Source: Sediminispirochaeta smaragdinae DSM 11293 (lineage in GTDB: Bacteria > Spirochaetota > Spirochaetia > DSM-16054 > Sediminispirochaetaceae). From it: DNA of 64,000 bases. The stretch covers positions 3,658,001-3,722,000 of the forward strand of contig NC_014364.1 in the NCBI RefSeq assembly GCF_000143985.1, in the 5' to 3' direction. The position numbers and the translations under genes were made by a program. Below the pieces are notes generated by a model. It was not told where the DNA came from. It did no database searches and saw only the letters and a program-made list of their open reading frames with translations. Every line of letters starts with the position of its first letter. Position 1 is the stretch's first letter. Shown here in pieces: positions 35,314-44,319 of the stretch.

Positions 35314-35994
35314 CTATCGATCGATAATATCCTCAAGAATTGTCCGATCAAGGAGTCGAAGTGACGGATATTTGCCGTCGACCGCTCCTGAGGCCTGCAG
35401 TTCATGCATGATTCGATTCAAATGGCGGAGCGTGGTTCCCAGAAGCGATGCAAGACTCTCTTTTTCCGGAAGCTCGATGGTCTCCTGTCTTCGAGTCGAT
35501 GCCTCGGAGAGAAGGAAAAGTGCAAGTCTGCCGGATGCAGAAAGCACATGCCCAGAAAGCAGAGAGCTGTTGCTATACAGCTTCTTTTTTAGTTCATCGA
35601 CAATGAAGCGCAGGAATCGGGGGTCCTGCGAGCCATAGGCTTCCACGGTCCGCATGGGAAGCCCCAGCATTGACACCTGGCAGGTCGATATGACGTTGCT
35701 GTGTATCGGCATGCCGCTGAACAGTTCCAGATCACCTATGGCGGCAAGAGGATTGGTCAAGGCAATGACGGCAAGTTTGCCATTCATATGATAATGGACA
35801 CACTGAAGCTGGCCCTTGACCAGAAAATAAAAAAAGCGGGCCTCGGTCTGCTCAAGATAGATATTGGTATAGGCAGGAAAATGAAAAAGGCGAAGCCGTT
35901 CCAAAAGTGGAGCGCTCAGGAAATGGTCCATCCCATAATCGGCAATATACGATTCAATTTCTTCAGCAACTGCCCTGTTTTTCTCCTCTTCCAT
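35314..35994 (-). CDS. Crp/Fnr-family transcriptional regulator
   Basis: 226 residues. Cyclic-nucleotide-binding-like beta-roll in the first 125 residues (FHFPAYTNIYLEQ, FFYFLVKGQLQC, IGDLELFSGMP) and a C-terminal winged helix-turn-helix (KESLASLLGTTLRHLNRIMHEL). No N-terminal cysteines, so it is not an FNR-type iron-sulphur sensor; its effector is unknown. The ATG at 35994 is preferred because GGAGG precedes it; the one at 36015 has no such site. A perfect palindrome 49 bp upstream may be its own operator. It ends convergently with the ara operon. Confidence 0.88.
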   Translation of the reverse strand: MEEEKNRAVAEEIESYIADYGMDHFLSAPLLERLRLFHFPAYTNIYLEQTEARFFYFLVKGQLQCVHYHMNGKLAVIALTNPLAAIGDLELFSGMPIHSNVISTCQVSMLGLPMRTVEAYGSQDPRFLRFIVDELKKKLYSNSSLLSGHVLSASGRLALFLLSEASTRRQETIELPEKESLASLLGTTLRHLNRIMHELQASGAVDGKYPSLRLLDRTILEDIIDR

Positions 35995-36042
35995 AGAGCC
36001 TCCGAATTCATTCACATAGTAACACGCATTTTTCGCCCGTAG

Positions 36043-36056
36043 AGGACATATGTCCT
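36043..36056. promoter_or_regulatory. Palindrome upstream of the Crp-type gene
   Basis: AGGACATATGTCCT is a perfect 14-bp palindrome between the Crp-type gene and a small divergent open frame. Its length and symmetry fit a Crp/Fnr-family site. Confidence 0.45.
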
Positions 36057-36090
36057 GGAAACCTCATGCGGCTCTGAATAGTGTATATGC

Positions 36091-36264
36091 ATGACGAAAA
36101 CCAATAGTGCCACGTCGGCAGAGATCGATACCAGGGAGCCGAAGCAGGGCAAGGAAACAGACAGAAGGGTGCTTTACGAGCAGATATACCGAGCAAACGC
36201 CCTTGTAGAGGCAGAAGAGGAAGCTAGCTTTTGCTTCTATCGCAGGCGATACCCAAAGCGGTAG
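36091..36264 (+). CDS. Possible small charged protein
   Basis: A 57-codon frame beginning with MTKTNSATSAEIDTREPK and ending CFYRRRYPKR. It is rich in Glu, Lys and Arg and has no recognisable domain. The ribosome site before the ATG is poor. It is divergent from the Crp-type gene and shares the palindrome at 36043-36056. It fills most of an otherwise empty 307-bp gap; it may be a real small protein or chance. Confidence 0.3.
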   Translation: MTKTNSATSAEIDTREPKQGKETDRRVLYEQIYRANALVEAEEEASFCFYRRRYPKR

Positions 36265-36301
36265 TGAGTCAATACCGTCACTGCGAAAGCTGTCGGCGCA
36301 T

Positions 36302-38410
36302 CTACTCCATTTCCGTCTCATGAATGACCGTCATAGTTTCGCGGGACAGCGTTCCGATGGCGGACACCGTTTCACTCATTCCCAGGACTGCGGTCATAAC
36401 ATCATGGTAGACCGTTTGGACCTCGGAGGAGAGGCTTTTCAGGCTCTCCAGAGAGGTAACGATCTGACTTCCTGCCGCCGACATTTCGTCCATCGTATGG
36501 ATGATTGTCAGCATGCTTTCTGCCATGTCCTCAGATCCTTCAATAACCTGCTTCATGGATTGGGTTGTCTTCTGCGATACGGATGCCGTCGTATTGATCC
36601 GTTCCAGCATCTTATCAAGTGTCTGCTGAATAACCAAAGCGTTTTCCCCGCTCATATCGGCTAATCTTCGTATCTCTTCGGCAACTACGGCAAAGCCTTT
36701 TCCCGATTCTCCCGCATGAGCAGCCTCGATCGCGGCATTCATTGAAAGGAGGTTTGTATTCGATGCTACCTGATCAATGATATCGACAAAGTCTCCAATA
36801 CCTTCGACAGATGCACTTAAACTCCCGATAGCCTCAATGGTCTCCTTCATTTCCTCATCACTGGACTGGGCGAATTCTTTCAAAGACGAGATGGATTCCC
36901 GTTTGCTACCGGACAAGACCGAAGTTTCATGTACGGACTGGATCATCTGTTCCACAGCACTTGATGATTCCTCTATTGCTTTAAACTGATCCTCGCTTTT
37001 TCGTTCGACATCCGCTGTGATCTCCTTGACATTGAGAATGAGGTGTTCTGCCTTCTCTATTTTCTCATGGAGGTTCCTTGCAAGATCTATCATCATATTC
37101 TGCTGCTTTGTCACAATTGCCTGCCGGTAGTGGTGACAATTTTCGGGTTTGTTAAGACCATTAAAGATGGCAAATGCCATGGCCTCACAGGTTCCGTAGC
37201 CGCAGGAGGCACAATTCAGAAAATCCTCTTCATTCTCTTTCAACATGCTTTTGTAGATTTGTTCAAGTTCCTCGGCATTGGGCGTTTTTAAAGAAAAATT
37301 ATTCGAAAGATCGCGGTACTTTCGCCTGTACAGTCCCTCGTTCCAGTACTGTGAGATGATCTTATCAACTTTTTTCGCCTGGACCTTCGGTTTCAGAGGA
37401 CCCTTGCCATATTTCCGGATGGCCTCGGATCTTCGTTTTTTTATAGGATACTCGATCTCGTCGGCATGTGCCTGGGAAAGCCCCGTCCCTGTTCCGCCGT
37501 TGCATCCAAGATCACAATTGAGGCAGTCCACAAGGCGCGGCTGCATCCCCTTATCAAGAACAGCCTTAAGCTCGGCAAGATACTCATACATCCCGGGAAC
37601 ACCCTCAATCTTCCTGATCCCCGAAAGGAGTTCGGGCGAAGAACGTTCCACCGTCTGCATCAGCCCTCCGGGCGTCGAAAACATGACAGCACGCTCGGCA
37701 TCCGGGCCGGTAAAGTCGACCTCCGGATAAGAAGAAAGGGTAATCCCTTTAGCCTTCATATATGCTTTCAGCATAAGGAAGGTGACATTGTAGTCTCCCA
37801 TCTTTGTTTCCGCAAATTCCCGTTTTTTTGCAATGCAGGGAGAAAGAACGGCAACGTTATGGTCTGCAAACTCTTTTCGATATTCCCGAATCATGGCAAT
37901 GGTATGAAGCATAGGGCTGTGTGCCGGCGCAAGATAAGGGATGAGCTCCGGATGATATATTTCTATGTAGGTAACAATGGCAGGACAGGGCTGGGCTATG
38001 ACAAGATCGGGATCATCCCTTTTGATATGATTGATATAGGAGGCAACGGTAAGCTCGGCCCCAAAGCTTACATCAAAAAAGGCCTCAATGCCTAAGGACC
38101 CTAAATACCCGTTCAGCCTGAGGTAAGAATCGGGGAAACTTGAAGCGACGGAAGGGGCAACGATGGCGATCATGGGCTCTTTGCGTGATAAGGCATCGAA
38201 AAAGGCCTCTGTATCGTCAACCACTGATCGCGCATTGTGCGTGCAGGCTTCTATGCATTTCCCGCACCCTATACAGAGGTCATGATGGATCGTTACGGTA
38301 GAGCCGCTTCCGTCAATGCAGTATTTAACCGGACAAGCAGCTATACAGGCATGGCAGTTTACACATTTACTTTCATCAATCTGTATTACTGGTGCAAGGC
38401 TCTGTTTCAT
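36302..38410 (-). CDS. Soluble chemoreceptor fused to an [FeFe]-hydrogenase-like H-cluster domain
   Basis: 702 residues. Order: two [4Fe-4S] ferredoxin motifs ([11 protein letters not shown] at 16-26, [11 protein letters not shown] at 46-56); an [FeFe]-hydrogenase large-subunit-like domain at about 80-340; a four-cysteine Fe-S motif at C400, C403, C408 and C425; then a methyl-accepting signalling hairpin with the tip [17 protein letters not shown]-cluster ligands are kept: C142, C192 with K195, C299 and C303. The usual TSCCPAW reads AQPCPAI, so the proton-relay cysteine is a proline. No membrane helix. It is probably a cytoplasmic H2 or redox chemoreceptor, not a turnover enzyme. The ATG at 38410 follows GGAGG by 10 bases; the ATG at 38419 is one base from it. 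Confidence 0.9.
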   Translation of the reverse strand: MKQSLAPVIQIDESKCVNCHACIAACPVKYCIDGSGSTVTIHHDLCIGCGKCIEACTHNARSVVDDTEAFFDALSRKEPMIAIVAPSVASSFPDSYLRLNGYLGSLGIEAFFDVSFGAELTVASYINHIKRDDPDLVIAQPCPAIVTYIEIYHPELIPYLAPAHSPMLHTIAMIREYRKEFADHNVAVLSPCIAKKREFAETKMGDYNVTFLMLKAYMKAKGITLSSYPEVDFTGPDAERAVMFSTPGGLMQTVERSSPELLSGIRKIEGVPGMYEYLAELKAVLDKGMQPRLVDCLNCDLGCNGGTGTGLSQAHADEIEYPIKKRRSEAIRKYGKGPLKPKVQAKKVDKIISQYWNEGLYRRKYRDLSNNFSLKTPNAEELEQIYKSMLKENEEDFLNCASCGYGTCEAMAFAIFNGLNKPENCHHYRQAIVTKQQNMMIDLARNLHEKIEKAEHLILNVKEITADVERKSEDQFKAIEESSSAVEQMIQSVHETSVLSGSKRESISSLKEFAQSSDEEMKETIEAIGSLSASVEGIGDFVDIIDQVASNTNLLSMNAAIEAAHAGESGKGFAVVAEEIRRLADMSGENALVIQQTLDKMLERINTTASVSQKTTQSMKQVIEGSEDMAESMLTIIHTMDEMSAAGSQIVTSLESLKSLSSEVQTVYHDVMTAVLGMSETVSAIGTLSRETMTVIHETEME

Positions 38411-38502
38411 TAAGAGCATTCCTCCGCATTAGATATGTTGGCAATGCATCAAAGCATAATCTATTGGGACCGGCCATGCTAAGGTTTTTGGTAACTTTTA
38501 TT

Positions 38503-38530
38503 TTTATAAATATGGATCTACCTAACGCAA
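38503..38530 (-). promoter_or_regulatory. Promoter candidate of the H-cluster chemoreceptor gene
   Basis: TTGCGT (38525-38530), 16 bp, TATAAA (38503-38508) on the minus strand, about 90 bp before the start codon. The long leader shows no strong structure. Confidence 0.45.
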
Positions 38531-38594
38531 GAGGGAATAAATTCACTACCGCGATAACATATAGAGCAGATGTATCAGATCAGCGCCAGGTTTC

Positions 38595-39002
38595 CTACTT
38601 TCCCCGAACCATGAGCAGCGGAACGTCCGTCTCATGTTTCAGATAATCAGAGACGCTTCCGAACAAGATATCGGAAAAGGTTTTGTGGCCGTGGGTTGCC
38701 ATGGCCACAAGATCGTAGTCACCTTCCCCTATTTCCTTCACCAATTCTTTTTCGGGTTCCCCACTCAAAAGGAGTTTTTCGGCATTGATTCCGGCATCGC
38801 GGAATTGCTTGAGTACCGGATCAAGAAAACGATCGGCCTTGGCCTTTAGAGCGCGGTCCTGGTCGATGGTATGAGAGTGAACGACATGGGCAAGGGTCAC
38901 CCTGCCGTTTCCGCAACGGCTCATGTCGATGATCTTCGGAATAATGGCATGATCGACAAGGGAGCAATCCAAGAGTAACAAAATATGGGAAAAAGGACAC
39001 AT
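38595..39002 (-). CDS. Universal stress protein (UspA family)
   Basis: 135 residues with the Usp fold: ILLLLDCSLVDHAIIPKI at the start, then LAHVVHSHT, and the ATP-type end motif LVAMATHGHKTFSDILFGSVSDYLKHETDVPLLMVR (G-2x-G-9x-G-S/T). The ATG at 39002 overlaps the transporter stop codon as TGATG, so the two are cotranslated. Usp domains are often paired with transporters and may regulate them; here the partner is an Nramp metal transporter. Confidence 0.9.
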   Translation of the reverse strand: MCPFSHILLLLDCSLVDHAIIPKIIDMSRCGNGRVTLAHVVHSHTIDQDRALKAKADRFLDPVLKQFRDAGINAEKLLLSGEPEKELVKEIGEGDYDLVAMATHGHKTFSDILFGSVSDYLKHETDVPLLMVRGK

Positions 39003-40237
39003 CAGGCGGCACCTCCCGTAAGGGTCGAATAGAGAAGATAGATATTCAGGCCAATGACGAGGAGAGAGATAGCCGAAGCCAGCAGGAATTCCGGCAATTT
39101 TGTCCTGAACACCCCCATAAGAGATTTCTTTCGACACAACAACAGCAAGGGCACCAGGGTAAAGGGAAGCTGGATGCTTAAAATCACCTGGCTGAATATC
39201 AAAATCTTGTAGGTATCGATTGCCGCCACAATGATGACGAAGGAGGGAATGGCCGTTATAAAGGTCGAAATACGATACAGCAGGGTTTTCGGGTCTTCGG
39301 GTTTTCCGAGGAAGCCCGTGATGACATTGACCTCGGCCATGGAAGAGGTTACCGAAGAACCGACACCGGAAAAAACAAGGGCAACGGCGAAAAGGAAAGC
39401 GGCAAAGCTTCCCGCCAAGGGCACCAAGGTTTTCGAAGCATCCTCGATGCTGGTTACTACAACACCGTTGCCGTGAAACACCCTTGCGGCGACTATGATC
39501 ATTGCTGCGTTCACGACCAGACCAAGCAGCAGTGCGGAGAGGGTATCGATATGTTCATATTTCAAAAGAGAAAGCTTTTTCTCATCGTTTATTCCCCACT
39601 CCCTGGAGTGGATAACATTCGAATGGAGGAAGATATTATGAGGCATCACCACCGCGCCCAACATTGCCATGGCGATATAGATGCTGGAGGAATCAAGACG
39701 GGGAATCACAAGGGCCGGAAAGACCTCATGCCATACCGGTTTGACGATGGCAAGTTCCGCAACATAGCACAAGGCAATAATCCCCAGAAAAGCAACGATG
39801 ATCTTCTCCAGCTGGTGATAACGCTGCCCCACGATCAGAAAAACCTCGAGGAAGACCGTCACAAGAGCCCCCAGCCAGAGAGGCAGTCCCAAAAGCAGAT
39901 TGAAGCCGATCGCACCGCCCAAAAGTTCGGCAACATCGGTTGCGACACAGGCGGCAACGATCGAAATCCCCAGAAAAAAAGATACGGGTCGGGGAAAGCC
40001 ATCACGAATATTGACCGCCAGAGACTTTCCCGTTGCAATGCCCAACTTCGCAGCCATATTCTGCACAACAATAAGCATCAGGGTGCTTAAAGAAATCACC
40101 CATAAAAGGCTATAGCCGAAGCGGGATCCACCCTCTATATTGGTGGCCCAGTTGCCGGGATCAATAAAGCCTACAGTCACAAGAAACCCCGGTCCCAGAA
40201 AGGCAAGAATTGTTTTGAATCGCTTTTTGATGCCCAT
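39002..40237 (-). CDS. Nramp-family divalent metal transporter
   Basis: 411 residues, eleven predicted membrane helices. The metal-binding motifs of the family are intact: DPGN in the first helix (VGFIDPGNWATNIEGG) and MPH in the sixth (GAVVMPHNIFLHS). These indicate proton-coupled uptake of Mn2+ or Fe2+. The start follows GAGGTAGCT. It is the first gene of a two-gene unit with uspA. A CATAAT near 40255 could be a -10 element; no clear MntR or Fur box was recognised. Confidence 0.92.
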   Translation of the reverse strand: MGIKKRFKTILAFLGPGFLVTVGFIDPGNWATNIEGGSRFGYSLLWVISLSTLMLIVVQNMAAKLGIATGKSLAVNIRDGFPRPVSFFLGISIVAACVATDVAELLGGAIGFNLLLGLPLWLGALVTVFLEVFLIVGQRYHQLEKIIVAFLGIIALCYVAELAIVKPVWHEVFPALVIPRLDSSSIYIAMAMLGAVVMPHNIFLHSNVIHSREWGINDEKKLSLLKYEHIDTLSALLLGLVVNAAMIIVAARVFHGNGVVVTSIEDASKTLVPLAGSFAAFLFAVALVFSGVGSSVTSSMAEVNVITGFLGKPEDPKTLLYRISTFITAIPSFVIIVAAIDTYKILIFSQVILSIQLPFTLVPLLLLCRKKSLMGVFRTKLPEFLLASAISLLVIGLNIYLLYSTLTGGAA

Positions 40238-40328
40238 AGCTACCTCGGCATCATTATGCTCTTAACATAGAGATTAGTGAATAGTAGTCTCCTCACGATT
40301 CGCTTTATCTTCACCAGATCCCATCAGC

Positions 40329-41834
40329 TCATACCCCGGCCTTAGATTCAATTCTCGAATTAATTTTCCGATTTCGTATTGAGAAAATAATGGTCGACCC
40401 AAAGGCAATCAGCAAAAACGCCAGACTGATGGGTCTGGTTACAAAGATAGACAGGCTGCCGTCAGACAGAATCAGGGCTCTCCTGAAATTCATTTCGGCA
40501 AGAGGACCGAGAACTATCCCAAGAAGAATAGGCACAAGTTGAAAATCAAGACGCCTTAGAAAATAGGCCAGTATCCCGAAGATATAAATGTAATAGACAT
40601 CGTAGATACTATTATTGGTTGAGTAGGCGCCTGCAGTACAAAAAACAAGAACGATACATGCAAGGATCTCAAAGGGAATTCTGGTAATATGCGCATAGTA
40701 TCTTGTAAGTACGCGACCGACGATCAATAAAGAAATGTTAACGATTATCAGGCCAATCATGATTGCATACAGGATATTCCCCTGTTCCTTGAATAACATC
40801 GGCCCGGGAACCATGCCGTGAATCATGAAGGCTCCCATGAGTATCGCAGTCGCGCCATCGCCGGGTACCCCAAGGGTAAGCATTGGAATCATGGTGGCAC
40901 CACATGCACCGTTGTTTGCCGATTCAGAAGCGGCGACCCCTTCGATTTCCCCCTTTCCAAAGGTTTCGGGATGAGAAGAACTCTGCTTTGTTTGATTGTA
41001 AGAGATAAATCCGGCAAGCCCACCGCCGGTCCCCGGAGTCGCACCAATGATAACCCCAATGAGGGTCCCAATAGTAATTGGCCTTCTGCATCTCTTATAC
41101 TCTTCCCTGGTTACCACACATTTGGTAATTGAATCGGCATCAACAACCTTACGGTCTGTCTTCGGATTGTACTTAGACTTCATGAGAATCTCAGAAATTG
41201 CAAATAAACCTATCAAAGCAATAATGAGGTCGATTCCCCGTCTGATATTGATATTTCCAAAGGTGAACCTCACGGCCCCGCTGATATTGTCCATGCCGAT
41301 CGTCGAGACAAAAATTCCTATACAAGCACCCATGAGCCCTTTGAAGATATTCTTGTTGGATACACCGGCGATAACGGAGAGGCCAAATACGGACAAGGCA
41401 AGATACTCCGCAGGTCCGAAGAGAAGGGTTATCTTTGCAATTTGAGGAGCAGCGAAGAGAAGAACGAAGGCACTCACCAAGCCGCCGATAACAGACGCAT
41501 GCAAAGCCATGGAAAGAGCCTTGTAGCCCTCCCCCCTTTGCGTCATCGGATAGCCGTCGAACAGGGTAGCGGCATTTGCCGAGGTCCCGGGCGTGTTTAT
41601 CAGGATGGCAGTGATTGATCCACCGTAGGTACCGCCGACATATATCGCCAGTAGGATAATGATCGCAACGGAAGGTTCCATACCGTAGGTCAACGGAATA
41701 CAAAGTATGATTCCAAGATCGGAAGTAAGCCCCGGAATAGCGCCGACAATAATTCCTATCACAAGGCCGACGGGAATGGCAAGGAGGACCTGCCAGCTTG
41801 CCAGTGTATGCAATCCATCCAAGAAAATTTCCAC
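40329..41834 (-). CDS. tctA: Tripartite tricarboxylate transporter large membrane subunit (TctA)
   Basis: 501 residues, about twelve membrane helices. TctA marks: GLVIGIIVGAIPGLTSDLGI near the start, YVGGTYGGSITAILINTPGTSANAATLFDGYPM, and GTLIGVIIGATPGTGGGLAGFISYNQTK with GVAASESANNGACGATMIPML. It lies 13 bp after tctB. With TctB and TctC it forms a secondary carboxylate importer driven by an ion gradient. Confidence 0.95.
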   Translation of the reverse strand: MEIFLDGLHTLASWQVLLAIPVGLVIGIIVGAIPGLTSDLGIILCIPLTYGMEPSVAIIILLAIYVGGTYGGSITAILINTPGTSANAATLFDGYPMTQRGEGYKALSMALHASVIGGLVSAFVLLFAAPQIAKITLLFGPAEYLALSVFGLSVIAGVSNKNIFKGLMGACIGIFVSTIGMDNISGAVRFTFGNINIRRGIDLIIALIGLFAISEILMKSKYNPKTDRKVVDADSITKCVVTREEYKRCRRPITIGTLIGVIIGATPGTGGGLAGFISYNQTKQSSSHPETFGKGEIEGVAASESANNGACGATMIPMLTLGVPGDGATAILMGAFMIHGMVPGPMLFKEQGNILYAIMIGLIIVNISLLIVGRVLTRYYAHITRIPFEILACIVLVFCTAGAYSTNNSIYDVYYIYIFGILAYFLRRLDFQLVPILLGIVLGPLAEMNFRRALILSDGSLSIFVTRPISLAFLLIAFGSTIIFSIRNRKINSRIESKAGV

Positions 41835-41847
41835 TTTGGATCCTCCT

Positions 41848-42312
41848 TCAAGGCAATGAGATATGTAACATGGTGGAAAACAGGAAATAGACTATGCCGA
41901 CGACCGAAAGTGGAATTGCATAGTAAAACCATGTACGTGCCCCATAGTAACGAAGCACCGCAAACACCATACAAATAGTGGACGGTATGAAACCGAAGAA
42001 TTTAAACAAAAAAACGAAGCCGATGATGATGAGAATATAGACGGAACTTCTTACCACATCTCGGTATTCCCTGGTATTCCGATACTCCTTATCCAGCTCT
42101 ATCTCTCGCTTCGGAATAAAAAATAAGCCCTGAATAAGCAGAATGAACGAAAAAATGAATAACCCGCCAATTGCTATCCTGGGAAAGGTCTGGGCATTAA
42201 TAGCCGTAGTCTCCATCGTCTTGACCTGGGAAGGAATCAAGAACCAAAAGAGTCCGGAAACTACGGTAAAAAGCCCTCCGGCTATCATCTCTGCATTAAA
42301 TTTTATCTTCAT
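41848..42312 (-). CDS. tctB: Tripartite tricarboxylate transporter small membrane subunit (TctB)
   Basis: 154 residues, four membrane helices in the TctB pattern (AEMIAGGLFTVVSGLFWFLIPS, FPRIAIGGLFIFSFILLIQGLFF, VYILIIIGFVFLFKFFGFIP, FYYAIPLSVVGIVYFLFSTMLHISLP). It lies between tctC and tctA, as is usual. Confidence 0.92.
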   Translation of the reverse strand: MKIKFNAEMIAGGLFTVVSGLFWFLIPSQVKTMETTAINAQTFPRIAIGGLFIFSFILLIQGLFFIPKREIELDKEYRNTREYRDVVRSSVYILIIIGFVFLFKFFGFIPSTICMVFAVLRYYGARTWFYYAIPLSVVGIVYFLFSTMLHISLP

Positions 42313-42333
42313 AAGAAAATATTTCCATTTAGC

Positions 42334-42364
42334 ATGTTGCCGGAGGATGGTCCACCGGCAACAT
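42334..42364 (-). promoter_or_regulatory. Intercistronic stem-loop between tctC and tctB
   Basis: ATGTTGCCGG (42334-42343) and CCGGCAACAT (42355-42364) form a perfect 10-bp stem with an 11-base loop, 7 bp after the tctC stop codon. No T-run. Confidence 0.7.
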
Positions 42365-42371
42365 AATCTGT

Positions 42372-43343
42372 TTATTTGATGAGATCGATGTATTCCTTCA
42401 TTGCCCCTGTCTGAAGCCTTATATTCTCGAGGATCTGATCCTCAGTTGCTTCCCACGCTTCCATTCCGAGATCTTTCATGAATTTTTGGAAAGTCGGATC
42501 AGCATAGACGTCTCGGATAAATTGGGTAAGTACTGCTTGTTTGGCAGGATCAACGCTATTTCTTACCGCAAAATAATCCATTCCGATAAATTCCGCATCG
42601 ACTCCCTGGGATTTAAATGAGGGAATGTGGCCGATCCCCTCCACATCAATGCCTTCAGGGATAAAAGTGCCAAGACAAGCCAGCTCTCCGCTTTTCACAT
42701 AGTCCCTATATACCGGGGGGCTGCCGATTGCGATATCAACGTGGCCGCCGATAAGTGCATTGATCGCATCCTGGCCACCATTGTAGGGTACTGCTTGCGC
42801 ATCAATGCCGAGCTTTTTAAAGAGCACAGCTATCATCGTATAGCTATCATTACCCGGTCCCCCGGTGGTCGCATACTTGATTCTCTTCCCGTTCTTGGCG
42901 GCTGTTATGAGTTCATTCAAATTGTGGATCTTACTGTAGGAAGGATTGCTAAGAACAACAAATTCGACTATCCGCATACCGATAAGCGGGGTAATGTCGT
43001 CAATGGTATAGGTAACATCCTGAAAGGCCGGGGTTAGGGAAAAAAGAGGACCGTTTGAGACCACCATTGTGTATCCGTCGTCCTTGGCAAGCATAAGCTC
43101 GTTCATCGCAATAGTACCGGCACCACCCGTCTTATTTTCCACAATCACAGGGACACCAAGATACTCTTCTCCATAGGATGCAACCTTCCTCGCGATGGTG
43201 TCCGGCCCCCCGCCAAGACTCCAGGGCATGATGATAGTCACCTGCTTACTGGGGAAGGCTTTTTCTTTTTCTGCCTGGCCTTCTGCAAAAAGGCTGCCAA
43301 AAGCGAAAAACAAGACACACATCAAAGCCAATACTCTTTTCAT
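42372..43343 (-). CDS. tctC: Tripartite tricarboxylate transporter binding protein (TctC/Bug family)
   Basis: 323 residues with a signal peptide (VLALMCVLFFAFGSLFA, cleavage near FA-EGQ). Bug-family features: PSKQVTIIMPWSLGGGPDTIAR, VPVIVENKTGGAGTIAMNEL, YATTGGPGNDSYTMIAVLFKKLGI, AQAVPYNGGQDAINALIGGHVDIAIGSP. The ligand is probably a carboxylate, but Bug proteins vary widely. Its ATG overlaps the stop codon of the metallo-hydrolase gene. Confidence 0.93.
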   Translation of the reverse strand: MKRVLALMCVLFFAFGSLFAEGQAEKEKAFPSKQVTIIMPWSLGGGPDTIARKVASYGEEYLGVPVIVENKTGGAGTIAMNELMLAKDDGYTMVVSNGPLFSLTPAFQDVTYTIDDITPLIGMRIVEFVVLSNPSYSKIHNLNELITAAKNGKRIKYATTGGPGNDSYTMIAVLFKKLGIDAQAVPYNGGQDAINALIGGHVDIAIGSPPVYRDYVKSGELACLGTFIPEGIDVEGIGHIPSFKSQGVDAEFIGMDYFAVRNSVDPAKQAVLTQFIRDVYADPTFQKFMKDLGMEAWEATEDQILENIRLQTGAMKEYIDLIK

Positions 43344-44311
43344 ACGTCATCTCCTTGTTCTGTTTTTGACCAGTCAAATCTGACTGATATTTCTCTGTCA
43401 TCAAGCCCAAGCAGGATTGCCTGGAAACCAGCATCAACGGCGAAATACGGAGTATATGAAACCTCATCGGTGAACAAAAACCGGAATTTCTTTCCGGAAT
43501 CCGATAGTCTGTCGTAGACACTCCGGTTGGCACTATTGTTTCGTTTATCCGAGGAAGAACAGGTAACGATCAGACCACCGGTCAGATATTCTATAAGGGT
43601 CTCATCAATACTGTCCTCCTGGCCATGATGAGGCAATTTGAGAACGTTCCCATTTTTAGCAAAAAGCAATGTTTCCTTCCTCCAATTCGAAGGACAGTTA
43701 TCCGCGGCAAGCAAAACACCTTTGTCTTTGTACGCTATCCCTATGACCAAGCTATAGGCGTTTGAACGTTCGTCAAGCTCGATGAGCTTATCGAGTACAG
43801 CATCGCTGTTCTCACGAAACACCTGCTCAACTTTCGCAGAATAGGCCGCCAGGGAAGCCCGTGACGGTTCAAGGACCCTAAGCACGGCCCCCTGGAATTC
43901 GATACAATCGCCGCTGGCGATCACTCGCTTTTCTACCGATGAGGCAAGTATTTCCTTGAAGGCATTCAGAGCCCGTGTATACAGTACGATGTTCCGCCTT
44001 TTCTCAGAAACAAGGGAGATGGTTTCCTTCCCTGCAATCGAGGGCAGGTACGGGACATAGACCACATCAACCTCAACGGCTTTAAGAACATCCGTCACTC
44101 CACAGACATGATCCTCATGAATATGGGTAAGAATGACGAAATCCAACTTCCCTATATTATTCTTTTTCAGGTAATCAAATAGACGAATTCGGTTCGCCCC
44201 TGTCGCATACTCTTCCTCCAAAGAACTTCCACCATCAATTAAAGCAGCATGCCCATTGTCCCTAAGCAGTATGGCATCTCCATACCCAACATTTACAAAC
44301 GTTATCTCCAT
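43340..44311 (-). CDS. Metallo-beta-lactamase-fold hydrolase (ComEC C-terminal-like)
   Basis: 323 residues. Motifs of the fold are present: IDGGSSLEEE, the metal site LTHIHEDHVCGVTDVL (HxHxDH), ADNCPSNW and LKLPHHGQEDS. The arrangement resembles the soluble hydrolase domain found at the end of ComEC proteins. There is no signal peptide, so it is likely cytoplasmic. It sits between the LacI regulator and the tct genes, overlapping tctC, so it may hydrolyse the imported compound (for example a lactone or ester). The substrate is unknown. Confidence 0.82.
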   Translation of the reverse strand: MEITFVNVGYGDAILLRDNGHAALIDGGSSLEEEYATGANRIRLFDYLKKNNIGKLDFVILTHIHEDHVCGVTDVLKAVEVDVVYVPYLPSIAGKETISLVSEKRRNIVLYTRALNAFKEILASSVEKRVIASGDCIEFQGAVLRVLEPSRASLAAYSAKVEQVFRENSDAVLDKLIELDERSNAYSLVIGIAYKDKGVLLAADNCPSNWRKETLLFAKNGNVLKLPHHGQEDSIDETLIEYLTGGLIVTCSSSDKRNNSANRSVYDRLSDSGKKFRFLFTDEVSYTPYFAVDAGFQAILLGLDDREISVRFDWSKTEQGDDV

Positions 44312-44319
44312 ATCCTTCC

